This document shows, piece after piece, positions 1-9,543 of a stretch of 64,000 bases of DNA. Positions within the stretch are counted from its first letter, which is position 1; each line of letters begins with the position of its first letter. The stretch comes from Kappaphycus alvarezii (taxonomy: Eukaryota; Rhodophyta; Florideophyceae; Gigartinales; Solieriaceae), in assembly GCA_002205965.3 (NCBI GenBank), contig NADL03000462.1, forward strand, positions 1,063,001 to 1,127,000, given 5' to 3'. The notes below the pieces were generated by a model. The model was given only the letters and a program-made list of their open reading frames with translations. It ran no database searches and had not been told where the DNA came from. Both the position numbers and the translations under genes were made by a program.

Positions 1-564
1 AAACAGGCACGGGGCGACCGACACTTCCTCGTCAATCAGGCACGCCGGCCCCTACGCGATTTCGTCCGACTGATCCAAGATGACCCGTTCCTATGGGCCC
101 ACCCCACCACCGCGACGAAGGTGTCATCAGCACACTGGTACATCATGCTGCGCAGGCACCTCGGTCTCCCAGTCTACACAGACTCGGTGCCATTGAAATG
201 CCACCACTGCCGGCAAGACATGGATGTCCACGGTGACCATGCCGCCCACCGCTGCATCTCAGAGTTTGGGCGCATTCACCGCCACAACTCCGTTCGCAAT
301 GTGTTCGCGTGGCACGTGTTCCGCGCAGCCAGCCTTGACTACCAGTCCGAAGCTGAGAATCTCCTCCCCGGGACGGACTACAGGCCCGCTGACATTCTCC
401 TCGTGCATCCCCCCCGTGACACGGAAGCTGCCCTACATGACCCACCCATTGCATGTGACGGCGCCATCACGTCACCGTTCAAGCAGACCTCCATCACCAA
501 AGCGACGCAAGTCGCCGGTGGGGCTGCCGTCCTCATGCACCATCGCAAGCTCCAGGACCTATAG
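1..564 (+). pseudogene. LINE-type retrotransposon C-terminal domain, partial
   Basis: The frame is open from the first base of the window to the stop at 562-564, so the 5' part lies outside the window. It shows a CX2C pair (CHHCRQ), then the block VHGDHAAHRC, an RHN motif, and RPADILLVHP followed by DGAITSPF. This order (zinc-binding cysteines, GDHAxxC, RHNxxR, then RPADxLL and D-x-x-V/I-x-SP) is what I know from the region after reverse transcriptase in many eukaryotic non-LTR elements, where it may form a restriction-endonuclease-like nickase. The same module recurs at 33000-33850, with a CAEC pair and LGDHAADVC. No RT domain is visible in this part. The frame stops soon after the SPF block, whereas related copies here continue with an AAxAExxK block, so it looks 3'-truncated or mutated. 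It is a fragment and not a host gene. Confidence 0.7.
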
Positions 565-749
565 CACAAGCTGTCAAGGCGCCTCGTCCCCCCCCCTCTC
601 TGCCCGCCCGCGACCCAGGTTTCCGATTCCAGCCTCTGGTTTTCGATTCCCTCGGTGCTCTTTCTCCGGATACCGCATCATGGTGGTGGTAGATCTTTAT
701 TTGTCGTACAATGTCGCACAAAGGCGTGCGGAGGGTATTCATAAATTAA

Positions 750-1400
750 CTACGGATGCGGGCGGCGGGTAGAAACTTGTCGCGCCTGCATTATTTGGAG
801 ACTAAATGCAAAACGGGTAACGAAGTCGCGGAGCTCCTGTTGAGGGGAGGAACCGCGACGGGAAGCAGCGAAGGAAGCAAGGTGGCGGAAAAAAGCCTTA
901 CCGTCGTCGCCCAAGGCGCCATAGATATCAATCCCGACGGGGGAGAGGAGGATATCGTTTCGGTTGCAGTAAGTGCCGTAATGACGATGTTTCTCGCGCT
1001 CTGCGAGTGTCGCGGCGGCGCCGGCAGTAACCGTACTTGGCGAAATGTGGCGGCGTGCGGAGGGGGTGGGCAACAGTAACGTCGACGGCGATATCGGTAC
1101 TGTGAAGCCCGTATGCAGCGGGTATGTAAATGTCCATTCGTAGCACGGGGGACTCCGAATACCCAGATGAGTCGGGAACCTGGTGGAGGAGCGGATGCTC
1201 GACGAGGGCGACGATCCCAACTTTCTTGCAGTAGCGGGCAAGAACGTTGCGGAGGATGTGGTGACGACGAGTCATTCCGTCTTCGTATTTGCAGGTCAAC
1301 GCGTGTTGACCTGACCTTTCAGTGTGCGTGATCATTCTCACCTTGGCTGCTTCAAGTTGCTGCCCTAGCGTGCGCGAGTTTTTCTCATTTCAAACCTTGT
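750..1400 (-). pseudogene. LINE-type C-terminal domain, second copy, frameshifted
   Basis: On the minus strand two overlapping frames together cover one domain. The upstream frame (about 1341 down to 1070) carries SGQHALTCKYEDG, TRRHHILRN, VLRMDIYIP and IAVDVTVAHPL. The downstream frame (about 1080 down to 750) carries AEREKHRHYG, GIDIYGALGDDGKAFF and a long helix to a stop near 750. The order matches the fragment at 1-564 (G-x-HAxxC, RHH/RHN, D-x-x-V-x-HPL, then AExxKHxxY and GxxGDxGxAFF), but it is a different subfamily in the opposite orientation. A frame change near 1070-1080 breaks it. The two copies lie tail to tail with about 190 bp between them. It abuts the 5' end of copia element A, whose 5' LTR is missing, so either event may have removed sequence. 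Confidence 0.65.
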
Positions 1401-1450
1401 AGTGTTTTGGCTGTGACGTATTATCGTCTACTTTGGATTACCTGTTCACA

Positions 1451-2170
1451 ATGACCGATCCGGACTTATAAGATGGTGAACTAAAAGAATTCATCGACAA
1501 TACCTTGGAAGGGAGCATAGGTGCCAACCATCTGCGCATCAGATACCGAGAGGGTATCACTGTGGCTAACCTTACACATAGTACGGCGTCTCAACGTCGT
1601 GCACTACGAGACCACATGGAGGATCACAATGTTGTATGTGGACGTGGTAGTGGAGAATCTATACAGAACCACCTGCTGTTACTACTGAACCCGAAGACTA
1701 CTTCGCTACCAGAAGTCAGGACCCCGTCAGTACAAGCTGGTCATAGCATTGTGTCTCCTGCACCTTTAAACACTGCCAAGAGGGACTTCCTTAAAACAAC
1801 TCGGAACAAAGACTATCAATACTCTGGACCACATGAAGGACCTATACTGTCTACTGTAAAGCGTAAGTTAACCCAAGAGTGTGACGCATTTGAGGTAACC
1901 GAAGTGCAACGTCTATCTGCGGTGCAATGCGTACTACGTGATGAAGCCCTACACTACTTCACCGAGACTATTCGGCACTCCGTCCAATCTGTTGATTATG
2001 GATTCCAAAAGCTGGAAGAGCGGTTCATGACACTGGCCCACATGGAAACGAACACTACTCAAGTGAACACATTGAAATTCGGTACAATGAAGGCTAAGTA
2101 CCCGGACAAGCCACATCACAAGTTCTCGACTTACTTTTACAACTTGCTAAAGATTTACAGTCAATGCTAG
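1451..2170 (+). pseudogene. element A gag, N-terminal part
   Basis: An ATG at 1451 opens a frame that meets a TAA at 1469 and then stays open to the TAG at 2168-2170. The 221 residues after the first stop are hydrophilic and contain a block typical of copia gag: CVLRDEALHYF, then FQKLEERFMTLAHMETN, then LKFGTMKAKYPD. That matches a capsid-like helical domain that packages the element RNA into cytoplasmic particles. The C-terminal continuation lies in the next frame (from 2164), so a single-base change near 2150 separates the two halves. The assignment rests on position before a zinc knuckle and on resemblance to the other gag regions here (27213-27824, 3830-5119), not on a catalytic motif. 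Confidence 0.65.
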
Positions 2171-3509
2171 ATAAAGCTTACCATTCACCTGTCCTACTCC
2201 GTGATTGCATTGTGAAAGCTGTAAAGCGAGAAGATTTCTACATTCCGCTGATCACTGCTGTTATTCCTACTGCCCCTGACGCACTACATACACGACTCCA
2301 TCAATGTATTCTTCAAAGTAAATCTAACCCTAGAACATCTTCCCCTACCCCTGGGAAGGTCTATCTCGTGGACAATGACCACGATGATGGTGATGCCGAG
2401 TGTGAACTGTGCTACTCGGACAATGGTACGCAAATCTTCAAACGTAGGATTATGCGTCGCTCTTCTTATTTCTCTACCCCAAACTATCGTCCAAACTACG
2501 TAAACCGAGGACGTCGTCGATTCAATCGAGGTGCATATGGTGTAAGATTCAATGATCGTACTTAATTTCGGCCACTCCGTGCAAGCTTAAAGAACAATCC
2601 TATTGATGCCACCGGACGTGTTATGTTGTGCAGCTGGTGCAATTCTTCGTTACATCTCGTAAGAGACTGCCCCGATCTTGTTCAGTTTAACTCGAACTAC
2701 TCCGGGGCTAACGCAAGTGTTGAACCTATTCTGAACGAACATCCCGACGATGACCCTAATCAGGCGCTGCTGATAGACGAGTCTATTGACGACTGCTCCC
2801 ACAACCAGTCCGACTGCAATGTTGAACCTTCCTACCAAACCTTGTTTCTGTCCCTGGCATACAACATTGATCAAGAGTTTAACAACTCTCGCAATGAGTA
2901 CTGCTGCCATGAACGAACATCTATTGCACCCGATCCACCGGTCCACAATGAACTCCTCACTGGTATTGTCTACAACACTGAAGTTCCCTATTATGGTTTA
3001 TGTTTCGATGAAGGAGCTCCAATTTCTGTAACAGGTGTTAATCAATGGCTAGCATACCACAGAAAGTACCACTTACCCCCGCACTTCAAATATATATCTC
3101 CTTTATCCACTACTATCACCTCTGGTGGACTAGGTAGAAGCAAAGTGAAAGTACAAAGCCTTTGAACTGTTGTTATCCGTATGCCTCTACCCGGAGAAAC
3201 GTTTGTTGACTACCAATATTTGCTCATCTCTAACGATGTGCCTATGCTACTCGGACCTCAGACCCAAATGAGAATTAGCACAGTAACCCACAAGGATGTG
3301 GTACACCATTACGCAGAGATTAAAGCAGTTAGTATCACTATCCCGCTCACCCTGAAGTTTAAAAATCTGTAATAAGAATCTGTCAGTGAACAAAAACACT
3401 ACACGGCCAATATTGAATACCTCTTCTCTATGGGTGAACTAGCAAAAGTACACCGGAACCTTGACCATGCTCCTGCTGGATCTGTCTACAGTGCATTTCG
3501 TCGTGCGTA
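2164..3509 (+). pseudogene. element A gag C-terminus, zinc knuckle, protease and start of integrase
   Basis: One frame runs 2164-3509, broken by in-frame stops at 2563 (TAA), 3163 (TGA), 3370 and 3373 (TAA TAA). In order it contains an Arg-rich stretch (RPNYVNRGRRRFNRG), a perfect CX2CX4HX4C nucleocapsid zinc knuckle (CSWCNSSLHLVRDC), an aspartic protease-like segment in which DEGAP stands where DS/TGA is expected, VPMLLG for the second protease block, and finally LAKVHRNLDH, the first histidine pair of the integrase HHCC zinc finger. The frame then runs into the LTR of element B at 3510. Protease would mature the polyprotein; a Glu in the active triad position would probably inactivate it. 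Confidence 0.75.
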
Positions 3510-3759
3510 TGAATCTTGATGATTATGATTGCGCCATGAAACGGCCATTCGCTGGAACTTCGTATTGCCATTTAATGATTACGACCGCTCTATGCTTTTA
3601 CCTGTAATGATATGTTGATTTGTATTGTGGGAACTTGCAGTTGATTGTTATGTTTGAATTGATACACAAGTCGCCTTGTCATTGACATAAACGAGAACAA
3701 GGACGCGGGTGTGCTATTGTTCTGTGCTATTGTTCTAGCAACGGTCTAACTTCCTTAGT
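3510..3759 (+). repeat. 5' LTR of element B
   Basis: It begins TGAATCTTGATG and ends CTTCCTTAGT, and is preceded by the target duplication GCGTA. The 3' end is not the canonical CA. Near the end is a perfect 13-bp tandem duplication, GTGCTATTGTTCT at 3711-3723 and 3724-3736, also present in the 3' LTR. I see no clear TATA box. Confidence 0.92.
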
Positions 3760-3762
3760 TAT

Positions 3763-3775
3763 TGGCCCAGCGCCC
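3763..3775 (+). other. putative primer binding site of element B
   Basis: TGGCCCAGCGCCC starts 3 nt after the 5' LTR. Primer binding sites start TGG because they pair with the CCA end of a tRNA. This sequence does not match the initiator-Met site common in copia elements (TGGTATCAGAGC), so another tRNA would be the primer. The call is made by position and the TGG start only. Confidence 0.45.
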
Positions 3776-3829
3776 CAATCTCATCTGCCCTCGAGGCCAA
3801 AGTTCTCCTGGGATGGAAAGTCTGCCCCT

Positions 3830-5119
3830 TTGACAGACGGTAAAGGAGATCAGGAAGAATACAGTGATGCTGTCAGGTTGTGGGAGGCGTTCCACAATGC
3901 TCTTCCAGACAGCAACAGCAACAAAATCCCGTCGCAGCTCCGAGGAGTTTGTTTGAAGTCCCAACTTTTCGGTCGCGCAAAAGACCTATGCTCCGGTATT
4001 ACCGATGATCAACTCATCAGTGAGAATGGTGTTACTCTCATTGTTCAATCAATTTATAAGAGAGATGCTTTGTCTGTCGTAAGTGAAGCATTTAGAGTGT
4101 TCAACCTATTATGGAATACAAGGAGAGGTACCAACGAGCCGATGAAGAATTTCGAGTTGCGTTTTTCTGCCATGGATGCCAAGTTCAACTCGATATCAAA
4201 TACCACCAAGCTCCCAGAATGTATAACAGCTTTGATGCTTTTATCAAACTCTGCTATCGATGATAATCAGAGGGTATCTGTTATGGCTGCCGCCGCGCCA
4301 TCTGACCCCAGTCTTAACAGTCAGTCAACCAATGATCAATTTCTAGCTGCAATCACATACAACAGTGTAGCATCTGTTGTTAAGCACTGTGATACATCTA
4401 CGAAAGTTGAAGGTGGCAGTTCGTTAAATGCTAACTCATCTGGTTTTGGTAGTGATCGCAATCAAAGTGACAAAAAGAAAGCCTCATATAGGCCCAACTA
4501 TGCAGAGTTGACCATGAAATTTCCTTGTGATCTATGTGGCAAATACGGTCATTGGAAGAAATCGCACAATGAAGACGGCTCACTGCCCTCCCATGTCAAG
4601 TCTGTTGATAAAGAATACTCTAGCGGTCCGTCCTCATCTGGTCAAGGCAGTGATTCTGGTTCAAAAAAGAAAAAGAAACCCGTTTCGTTTAACATGGCGA
4701 GCCTCACTGCATATTCTGCTACTGCTAAACATAAATGGTCTCCTAAACAAGATCTTGGACCTCTTGTTGATGACGGTGCTCCATACTCCGCAATAGGGCA
4801 ACTGGAGCTGAAACTATTAATTGAAACAGCCGGATTTCCGTCAGTTCCGGCAATGAAACCTATTCCAATGTCCCTCAAGGGTCATACACACTTGCAGTAC
4901 GGTTCCGGCCAGCACTTAAGTGCAGCCCGTCGCATTTTAGGATCTGTGATTTTATGTGCTACTTCTGACTCTGGAAACAATGTAAGAATAACTCACCTAG
5001 TACTTGATGGCTCATCTCAGTGGGTGATCGGCCGTAATGTTACTAGAAAGGCGAATATTGAGCATTTAGAGAGGAACACTCTGGTATTTACGAACGGTGG
5101 CTCAGAAGACGCCATATAA
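3830..5119 (+). CDS. element B gag with zinc knuckle and protease
   Basis: This is an open frame of about 430 codons ending at TAA 5117-5119. The frame is open upstream to the LTR, but I find no ATG, so the true start is unknown. The N-terminal ~130 residues resemble the helical gag core of copia elements (RLWEAFHNALP, RFSAMDAKFNSI, LMLLSNSAIDD). Around residue 235 is CDLCGKYGHWKKSH, a CX2CX4HX4H variant of the nucleocapsid knuckle in which the last Cys is His. A Lys-rich stretch follows. Near residue 305 is PLVDDGAPYSAIG, the aspartic protease active site with DDGA in place of DSGA/DTGA. The product would form the particle shell, bind RNA and process the polyprotein. The integrase frame begins directly after the stop, in the same frame (TAA then ATG). 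Confidence 0.8.
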   Translation: MTDGKGDQEEYSDAVRLWEAFHNALPDSNSNKIPSQLRGVCLKSQLFGRAKDLCSGITDDQLISENGVTLIVQSIYKRDALSVVSEAFRVFNLLWNTRRGTNEPMKNFELRFSAMDAKFNSISNTTKLPECITALMLLSNSAIDDNQRVSVMAAAAPSDPSLNSQSTNDQFLAAITYNSVASVVKHCDTSTKVEGGSSLNANSSGFGSDRNQSDKKKASYRPNYAELTMKFPCDLCGKYGHWKKSHNEDGSLPSHVKSVDKEYSSGPSSSGQGSDSGSKKKKKPVSFNMASLTAYSATAKHKWSPKQDLGPLVDDGAPYSAIGQLELKLLIETAGFPSVPAMKPIPMSLKGHTHLQYGSGQHLSAARRILGSVILCATSDSGNNVRITHLVLDGSSQWVIGRNVTRKANIEHLERNTLVFTNGGSEDAI

Positions 5120-5666
5120 ATGGTCGATAGTAATTTTTTGGGTTACATATCGCTCGATCGATTTGTTCCTACTGCTACTTCCGATTCAGTGTTGTCCTGC
5201 CTAAACGGTGTTGTTTTGGAAGACAAGTCATGGACTGAGATCCAATCGCTTGTTGACAAGGTTCACAAACACGTGTGCGGCCATGCCAACTTTACTGATT
5301 TTTAATTATTGCTACAGGGGCAATGGATTATGGAACGAAGCAATTGAAGCTTATATCTCGCAGCTAATTGAGAGATGCTCCTCTTGTCGGTCTACTGCTC
5401 CGCCGAAAACAAGCAGGAACGTCTCGATCAGCTCTTTGTCTAAAAATTTTAACGAGGTCGTATGCCTTGATCATTTTTATCTCGATGAAATTCGTTTAAT
5501 GCACTGCATGGATCTTGTGACCCGGTTTTCTGCTGCACATATAGTTGATGCAGCGACGATGAAAGATGCTGTTGAAGCTTTTGAAGCCTGCTGGATATCG
5601 CAGTTTTGGTATCCTGAAGCTGTGCATGCAGATAAGGCGTTTTCATCGGGGGATTTCAAAGAATAA
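5120..5666 (+). pseudogene. element B integrase, zinc finger and catalytic core, frameshifted
   Basis: The frame begins with ATG right after the gag-protease stop. HKHVCGHANF gives the histidine side of the HHCC zinc finger. The frame then ends in TAA at 5303, and the protein resumes in another frame with GNGLWNEAIEAYI and the cysteine pair CSSC, so about one base was gained near the T-run at 5297-5304. The catalytic core follows: the first Asp in VVCLDHFYLD, the second in VHADKAFSS. The frame then hits an in-frame TAA at 5664. The third acidic residue (Glu in NDLESKH) lies past that stop, at about 5720-5740. Integrase joins cDNA ends to the host chromosome; this copy cannot make it in one piece. 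Confidence 0.8.
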
Positions 5667-8252
5667 TTAGATTCAAGAAACATCCTAATGAGACCTGTTC
5701 CACCAGGGAGACATAACAAAAATGATCTAGAGAGCAAACATACAGTTATCCGCAGCATTTATCTTCGTCTAAAAGGTGCTGCTCAGGAAAAATTTGATTC
5801 AAGATGTGGCGCATACGAAGCTGTACGTATTTCGAATGATCTCTGTGGAAATAATGTCATGTCTGCATTCGAGCTTTCTAAAGGATTCACAAAACCCGTG
5901 ACATCAAAGCAGAACTTACTCTCTGTACCGCAAGAAATCTGTGATGCTCCCGAGAAATTACAGGCTCGACGTAAGCTGTCTTTGATACTACGCTCAAAGG
6001 CGCTTACAGAGATTCCTTTAGCTGTAGGTGATGTTGTTGATGTCTTTCGAAAACAAGATCATGCTAAAAGGGGGAATTGGATAGCATCGAAAACTATCCT
6101 CTCGATTGACAATGAAGCAAGGACTGTGTCCGTGCCGGGTAAAAACGGTAAATGTCTAGCTGTTGCAATAGAGGATGTACGTCTGTCTGTTCCACAAGAC
6201 AGCTTTGCAAAATTAGTCCAGGACAGCATTACAGAGCTCGAAGAAAACCTGGATGACGCTTTGAATGCATACAAACATCACGATGATATATGTAATACCA
6301 ATGTTCCCAACATTGAGAATGAAGTCGCTAATGAATCTAATGAACTCGATGCTGATTTCTCATCTGAGACTGCATTGGTCGAACCTGCTATTGGAGACCG
6401 AATATCTGTTTATTGGCCATTGGATGATCAGTTTTACCCTGGTCTTGTACATTCTACTGAAGATGATGGTCGGTTAAACATTCGGTACGATGATGGTGAC
6501 ACTGAATGTCTGGACATTTCTAAAGAAACCTGGAAATGGAATGAAATTTCTGAGAGCACTGCAAATGCAAGCACCAGTACTGTGAAAAAAGGGAATCGTT
6601 GCAAGAACTTGCATGTCCACAGTGTTGAAACAGAGGTGTTTACATCGATGGGTCAGCACTTTGGGAACAAGCCGTTCTTATTGCATCAGGCACAGGTTTT
6701 GACCAGTTTCCAATGGTTAATTCGTACAACAAGAAGAGAGGAAACTTTTATGAAAATCGTGCGTCCAGTACACGTGTCCGATGTTCCGGACGGAGCAAAC
6801 ATTATTAGAAGCCATACAATTTATAGGGTTAAGAAAAATGATGACGGGTCGCTTAAACTGAAGGCTCGTATAACTCCTCATGGTAATGAGGATGACTTAA
6901 AAGCTGTCCTAAATAAGGACTGCACAACGTGCCCTCCCACAGGTCTCAGAATTGTTGAATCGCTTGCGTCTCTGCACGGTTGGAAGATATATAAGGCTGA
7001 TGTAACTGCAGCTTTTCTACAGACTGGACAAGCAAAACGTGATGTATATGTCAGACCACCACGTGAGAGTTCCATGAAATCAACCCACTTGTGGTTGCTA
7101 CTGACTGCAGCTTATGGATTGGTCAATTCAAATGCAAAATGGCAAAATCAATCTGATGACCTCATGTTTCAACTTGGTCTCGCACAGTCCAGGCATGTGC
7201 CGCAGCTATATTTCAAAAAGGAAAGCGGAAAGCTAGTTCTTGTCGTTGCCAAATTTGTTGATGACTTGAAGGTAGCTGGCGAAGGAAAACGTGCGAAAAA
7301 TTTTTTAGATATGTTCAACAGCCGTTTTAAGCTTGGTACTGTCAATCACGGTCCTGGGAAACTTCGCTTCTTTGGAATTAACACTGTGCAAAACGAGGAC
7401 CATACAAAAGAGACTGATGCAGACAATAAGCTGAATGCCGTAACAGAATATCCTTTTTCTAGACAACGCCGTAGCCAATCTGATCAGCCTCTGAACGATA
7501 TCGAGAAGTCTGTTTTTGCCTCTGTTAACAGCTCAGTTGGATGGATCGGTACTGCTGCTTCACCATTTTGCTCTTTTTATGCAAGCTACCTGCAGCAGGA
7601 GACCCCAGATACAAAAGTCAATCACCTTGTGGAGCAAGTGCATGTTGCTCGTAAGCTTAAGAAATTGGGTACTATCATATCTTACCCTAGACCATCTGAC
7701 TCTACAGAGTACGAGCTAAGCATTCTTGTATTTGCTGATGCATCATGAACATGCGAAACAGGACAGATAGGTTTGATAACTGGACTCCTTGTTGGAGAGA
7801 TGAAACAGAATTCCATATATCATGCTATCTCATGGATTTCTCATAAGGCTAAACGTCCTGTTAAGAGTGTCCCTGCCGCTGAGATACTTGCAGCAGCCGA
7901 AGACATCGATGAAGGAAAAGTAATCTCTAGTGCTTATTTGGAGTTCATGGATATGGAAGTTAAGTTACGAATCTGTGTTGACTCCAAAGATCTTTTTACA
8001 TCACTTTCGACGCAACGTAACTCTATCGATAGATCGATTCGTGGGGATGTAGGTTGTATTCGATATGAGTTTCAAACAGGTGCAGTAGATCAAATCTCCT
8101 GGATTCCTGGCAACGTTAATCTAGCTGATCCACTTACTAAGAAAGACAGCCCTCTTACTGAGGCATTACAGTTGACGCTCTACAGTGGTAAGCTCTGTGT
8201 TGATCTAGAGTCTGTCGCTGAGACTAAGTCTTCAGAAGAGAACCTTGGATAA
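5667..8252 (+). pseudogene. element B pol: integrase tail, Tudor-like module, RT and RNase H
   Basis: A single frame runs from 5667 to the TAA at 8250-8252, with one in-frame TGA at 7746-7748. Order: third integrase acidic residue (NDLESKH), integrase C-terminal region, an acidic linker, a Tudor-like module at 6393-6545, then copia reverse transcriptase. RT shows SHTIYRVKK and KARITPHGNE, the first catalytic Asp in KADVTAAFLQTG, and FVDDLKVAG, with Phe replacing Tyr of the usual YVDD. RNase H has FADAS just before the TGA, then AAEILAAAEDI, CVDSKDLF and SWIPGNVNLADPLTK, the normal copia C-terminus. The TGA would remove most of RNase H. The protein would copy RNA to cDNA in virus-like particles. 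Confidence 0.88.
6393..6545 (+). other. Tudor-like domain inside element B pol
   Basis: About 50 codons read GDRISVYWPLDDQFY, PGLVHSTEDDGRLNIRY, then DDGDTECLDISKETW. The pattern V-x-W-x-x-D-x-x-F/Y-Y-x-G-x-V followed by V/I-x-Y-D-D-G-D-x-E is the signature of Tudor/agenet-type modules, which bind methylated histone tails or other methylated peptides. It lies between integrase and RT, where copia elements normally have a linker only. Chromodomains at the integrase end of gypsy chromoviruses direct insertion to marked chromatin, so a similar role is plausible but is inference. Confidence 0.6.
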
Positions 8253-8256
8253 CATC

Positions 8257-8273
8257 AGAAAGAGGGAGTGATA
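8257..8273 (+). other. polypurine tract of element B
   Basis: A purine-rich run, AGAAAGAGGGAGTGA, ends directly before the 3' LTR start at 8274. That is the position expected for the plus-strand primer of LTR retrotransposons. Confidence 0.7.
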
Positions 8274-8523
8274 TGAATCTTGATGATTATGAATGCGCCA
8301 TGAAACGGCCATTCGCTGGAATTTCGTATTGCCATTTAATGATTACGACCGCTCTATGCTTTTACATGTAATGATATGTTGATTTGTATTGTGGGAACTT
8401 GCAGTTGATTGTTATGTTTGAATTGATACACAAGTCGCCTTGTCATTGACATAAACGAGAACAAGGACGCGGGTGTGCTATTGTTCTGTGCTATTGTTCT
8501 AGTAGCGGTCTAACTTCCTTAGT
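8274..8523 (+). repeat. 3' LTR of element B
   Basis: 250 bp, the same length as the 5' LTR, with five differences seen by eye (for example GATTATGAAT for GATTATGATT, and CTAGTAGCGG for CTAGCAACGG). It is followed by the target duplication GCGTA at 8524-8528 and then by the continuation of the element A integrase frame. Confidence 0.93.
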
Positions 8524-9543
8524 GCGTATCCTATTGAAACTGGTGCTTCAGATCTAGAGAAGCTTGTTGAGGTAACGAAGCAGTGCAAAGGTTGTCAGTT
8601 GCTCACTAAACAAACAAAAAGGTCTCGTGCGGTCCTACCGGAGCAATGTGTGTTCAACTTTGATGTAGCTATAGATGTCATGTTCATTCCGCAAGTTCCT
8701 ATCCTACATTCTTTGTGAAAACAGACTCACCTCTCTCGTGCTGCAGTTCTAATAAACCAAGACTCATACACTTTGTGGACTACATTCATGAGTATCTGGG
8801 TAATACCCTACCTTGGAGTTCCTCATACCCTTTGGGTTGATCAGGCTAAGGAATTCCTACCCACTCAGTTCACTACTCTCGCTAACGTTCTTGGAAGTAA
8901 CATTATTCCGGTTGCTGTCGAAGCTCACTAGTATCTCATTGCTGAACTTTACCATAAATCACTCCGTTGCGTTATAAAAAAGCTCATCCTTAACCATCCT
9001 ACGGCTCCACTCAATCTCATTGTCGACTATGCAAACCTAGCTATATCGGGCACTATTGGACCTGAAGGATTTACTCCGGCTATTCTCGCATTCGGTGATC
9101 AGCCAAGACCACCTATGGGTAGCCAGGAGCAGCCTCAAACCTCGCTCAATCACATGAACCTAATTACTACTTCGCATCGTGAATATGAAGCCATTGTCGC
9201 TGTTCTTCGAGTTACACGTGCAATGAACACTGCCACTCCGAACGAGGTTATTGCGGACATCACTCCTGGCAATGAAGTCTTGGTCTACCGTGAGAAAAAT
9301 GGCTGGGATGGCCCGTACACTTTTTTCTACCGTGAAGGTCGACTATATGTCGTACCGGATAACAAAGGCATTGAACACCCCTTCCACAACACAATGCTCG
9401 AACCATACACAAGACAGTACCTATCGAGCAAAGAAATACTCAATATGGTCGACAATGCAACCAAAAACTCACAGGATGAACTCAATGTAAACCTAGTTGA
9501 AATAATACATAACGAGAATGACGGGCGTTTTATTGAAAACTGA
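8524..9543 (+). pseudogene. element A integrase, downstream of the nested insertion
   Basis: The frame resumes at the duplicated GCGTA. QCKGCQLL supplies the CX2C of the HHCC finger whose histidines are at about 3450. The core follows with the first Asp in FDVAIDVMFIP, the second in LWVDQAKEFLP, and the third acidic residue in AELYHKSLR after VAVEAH. In-frame stops interrupt at about 8716 (TGA) and 8929 (TAG). The last part (9115-9543, 142 codons) is an uninterrupted integrase C-terminal region with ITPGNEVLVYREKNGWDGPY, the SH3-like strand pattern after copia cores. Its frame closes at TGA 9541. Confidence 0.8.

Larger units (their letters stand above)
3510..8523 (+). mobile_element. Ty1/copia LTR retrotransposon B, near-complete, nested in A
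   Basis: Two 250-bp direct repeats (3510-3759 and 8274-8523) bound a 4.5-kb interior with gag, zinc knuckle, protease, integrase, RT and RNase H in copia order. The pentamer GCGTA occurs at 3505-3509 and again at 8524-8528: a target-site duplication directly outside the LTRs, which fixes the ends exactly. A putative primer binding site (3763) and a polypurine tract (about 8257-8272) are in place. By eye the LTRs differ at five positions (about 2%), so the insertion is fairly young. The interior has in-frame stops at 5117, 5664 and 7746 and a frameshift near 5300, so this copy does not encode a full polyprotein. Confidence 0.93.
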
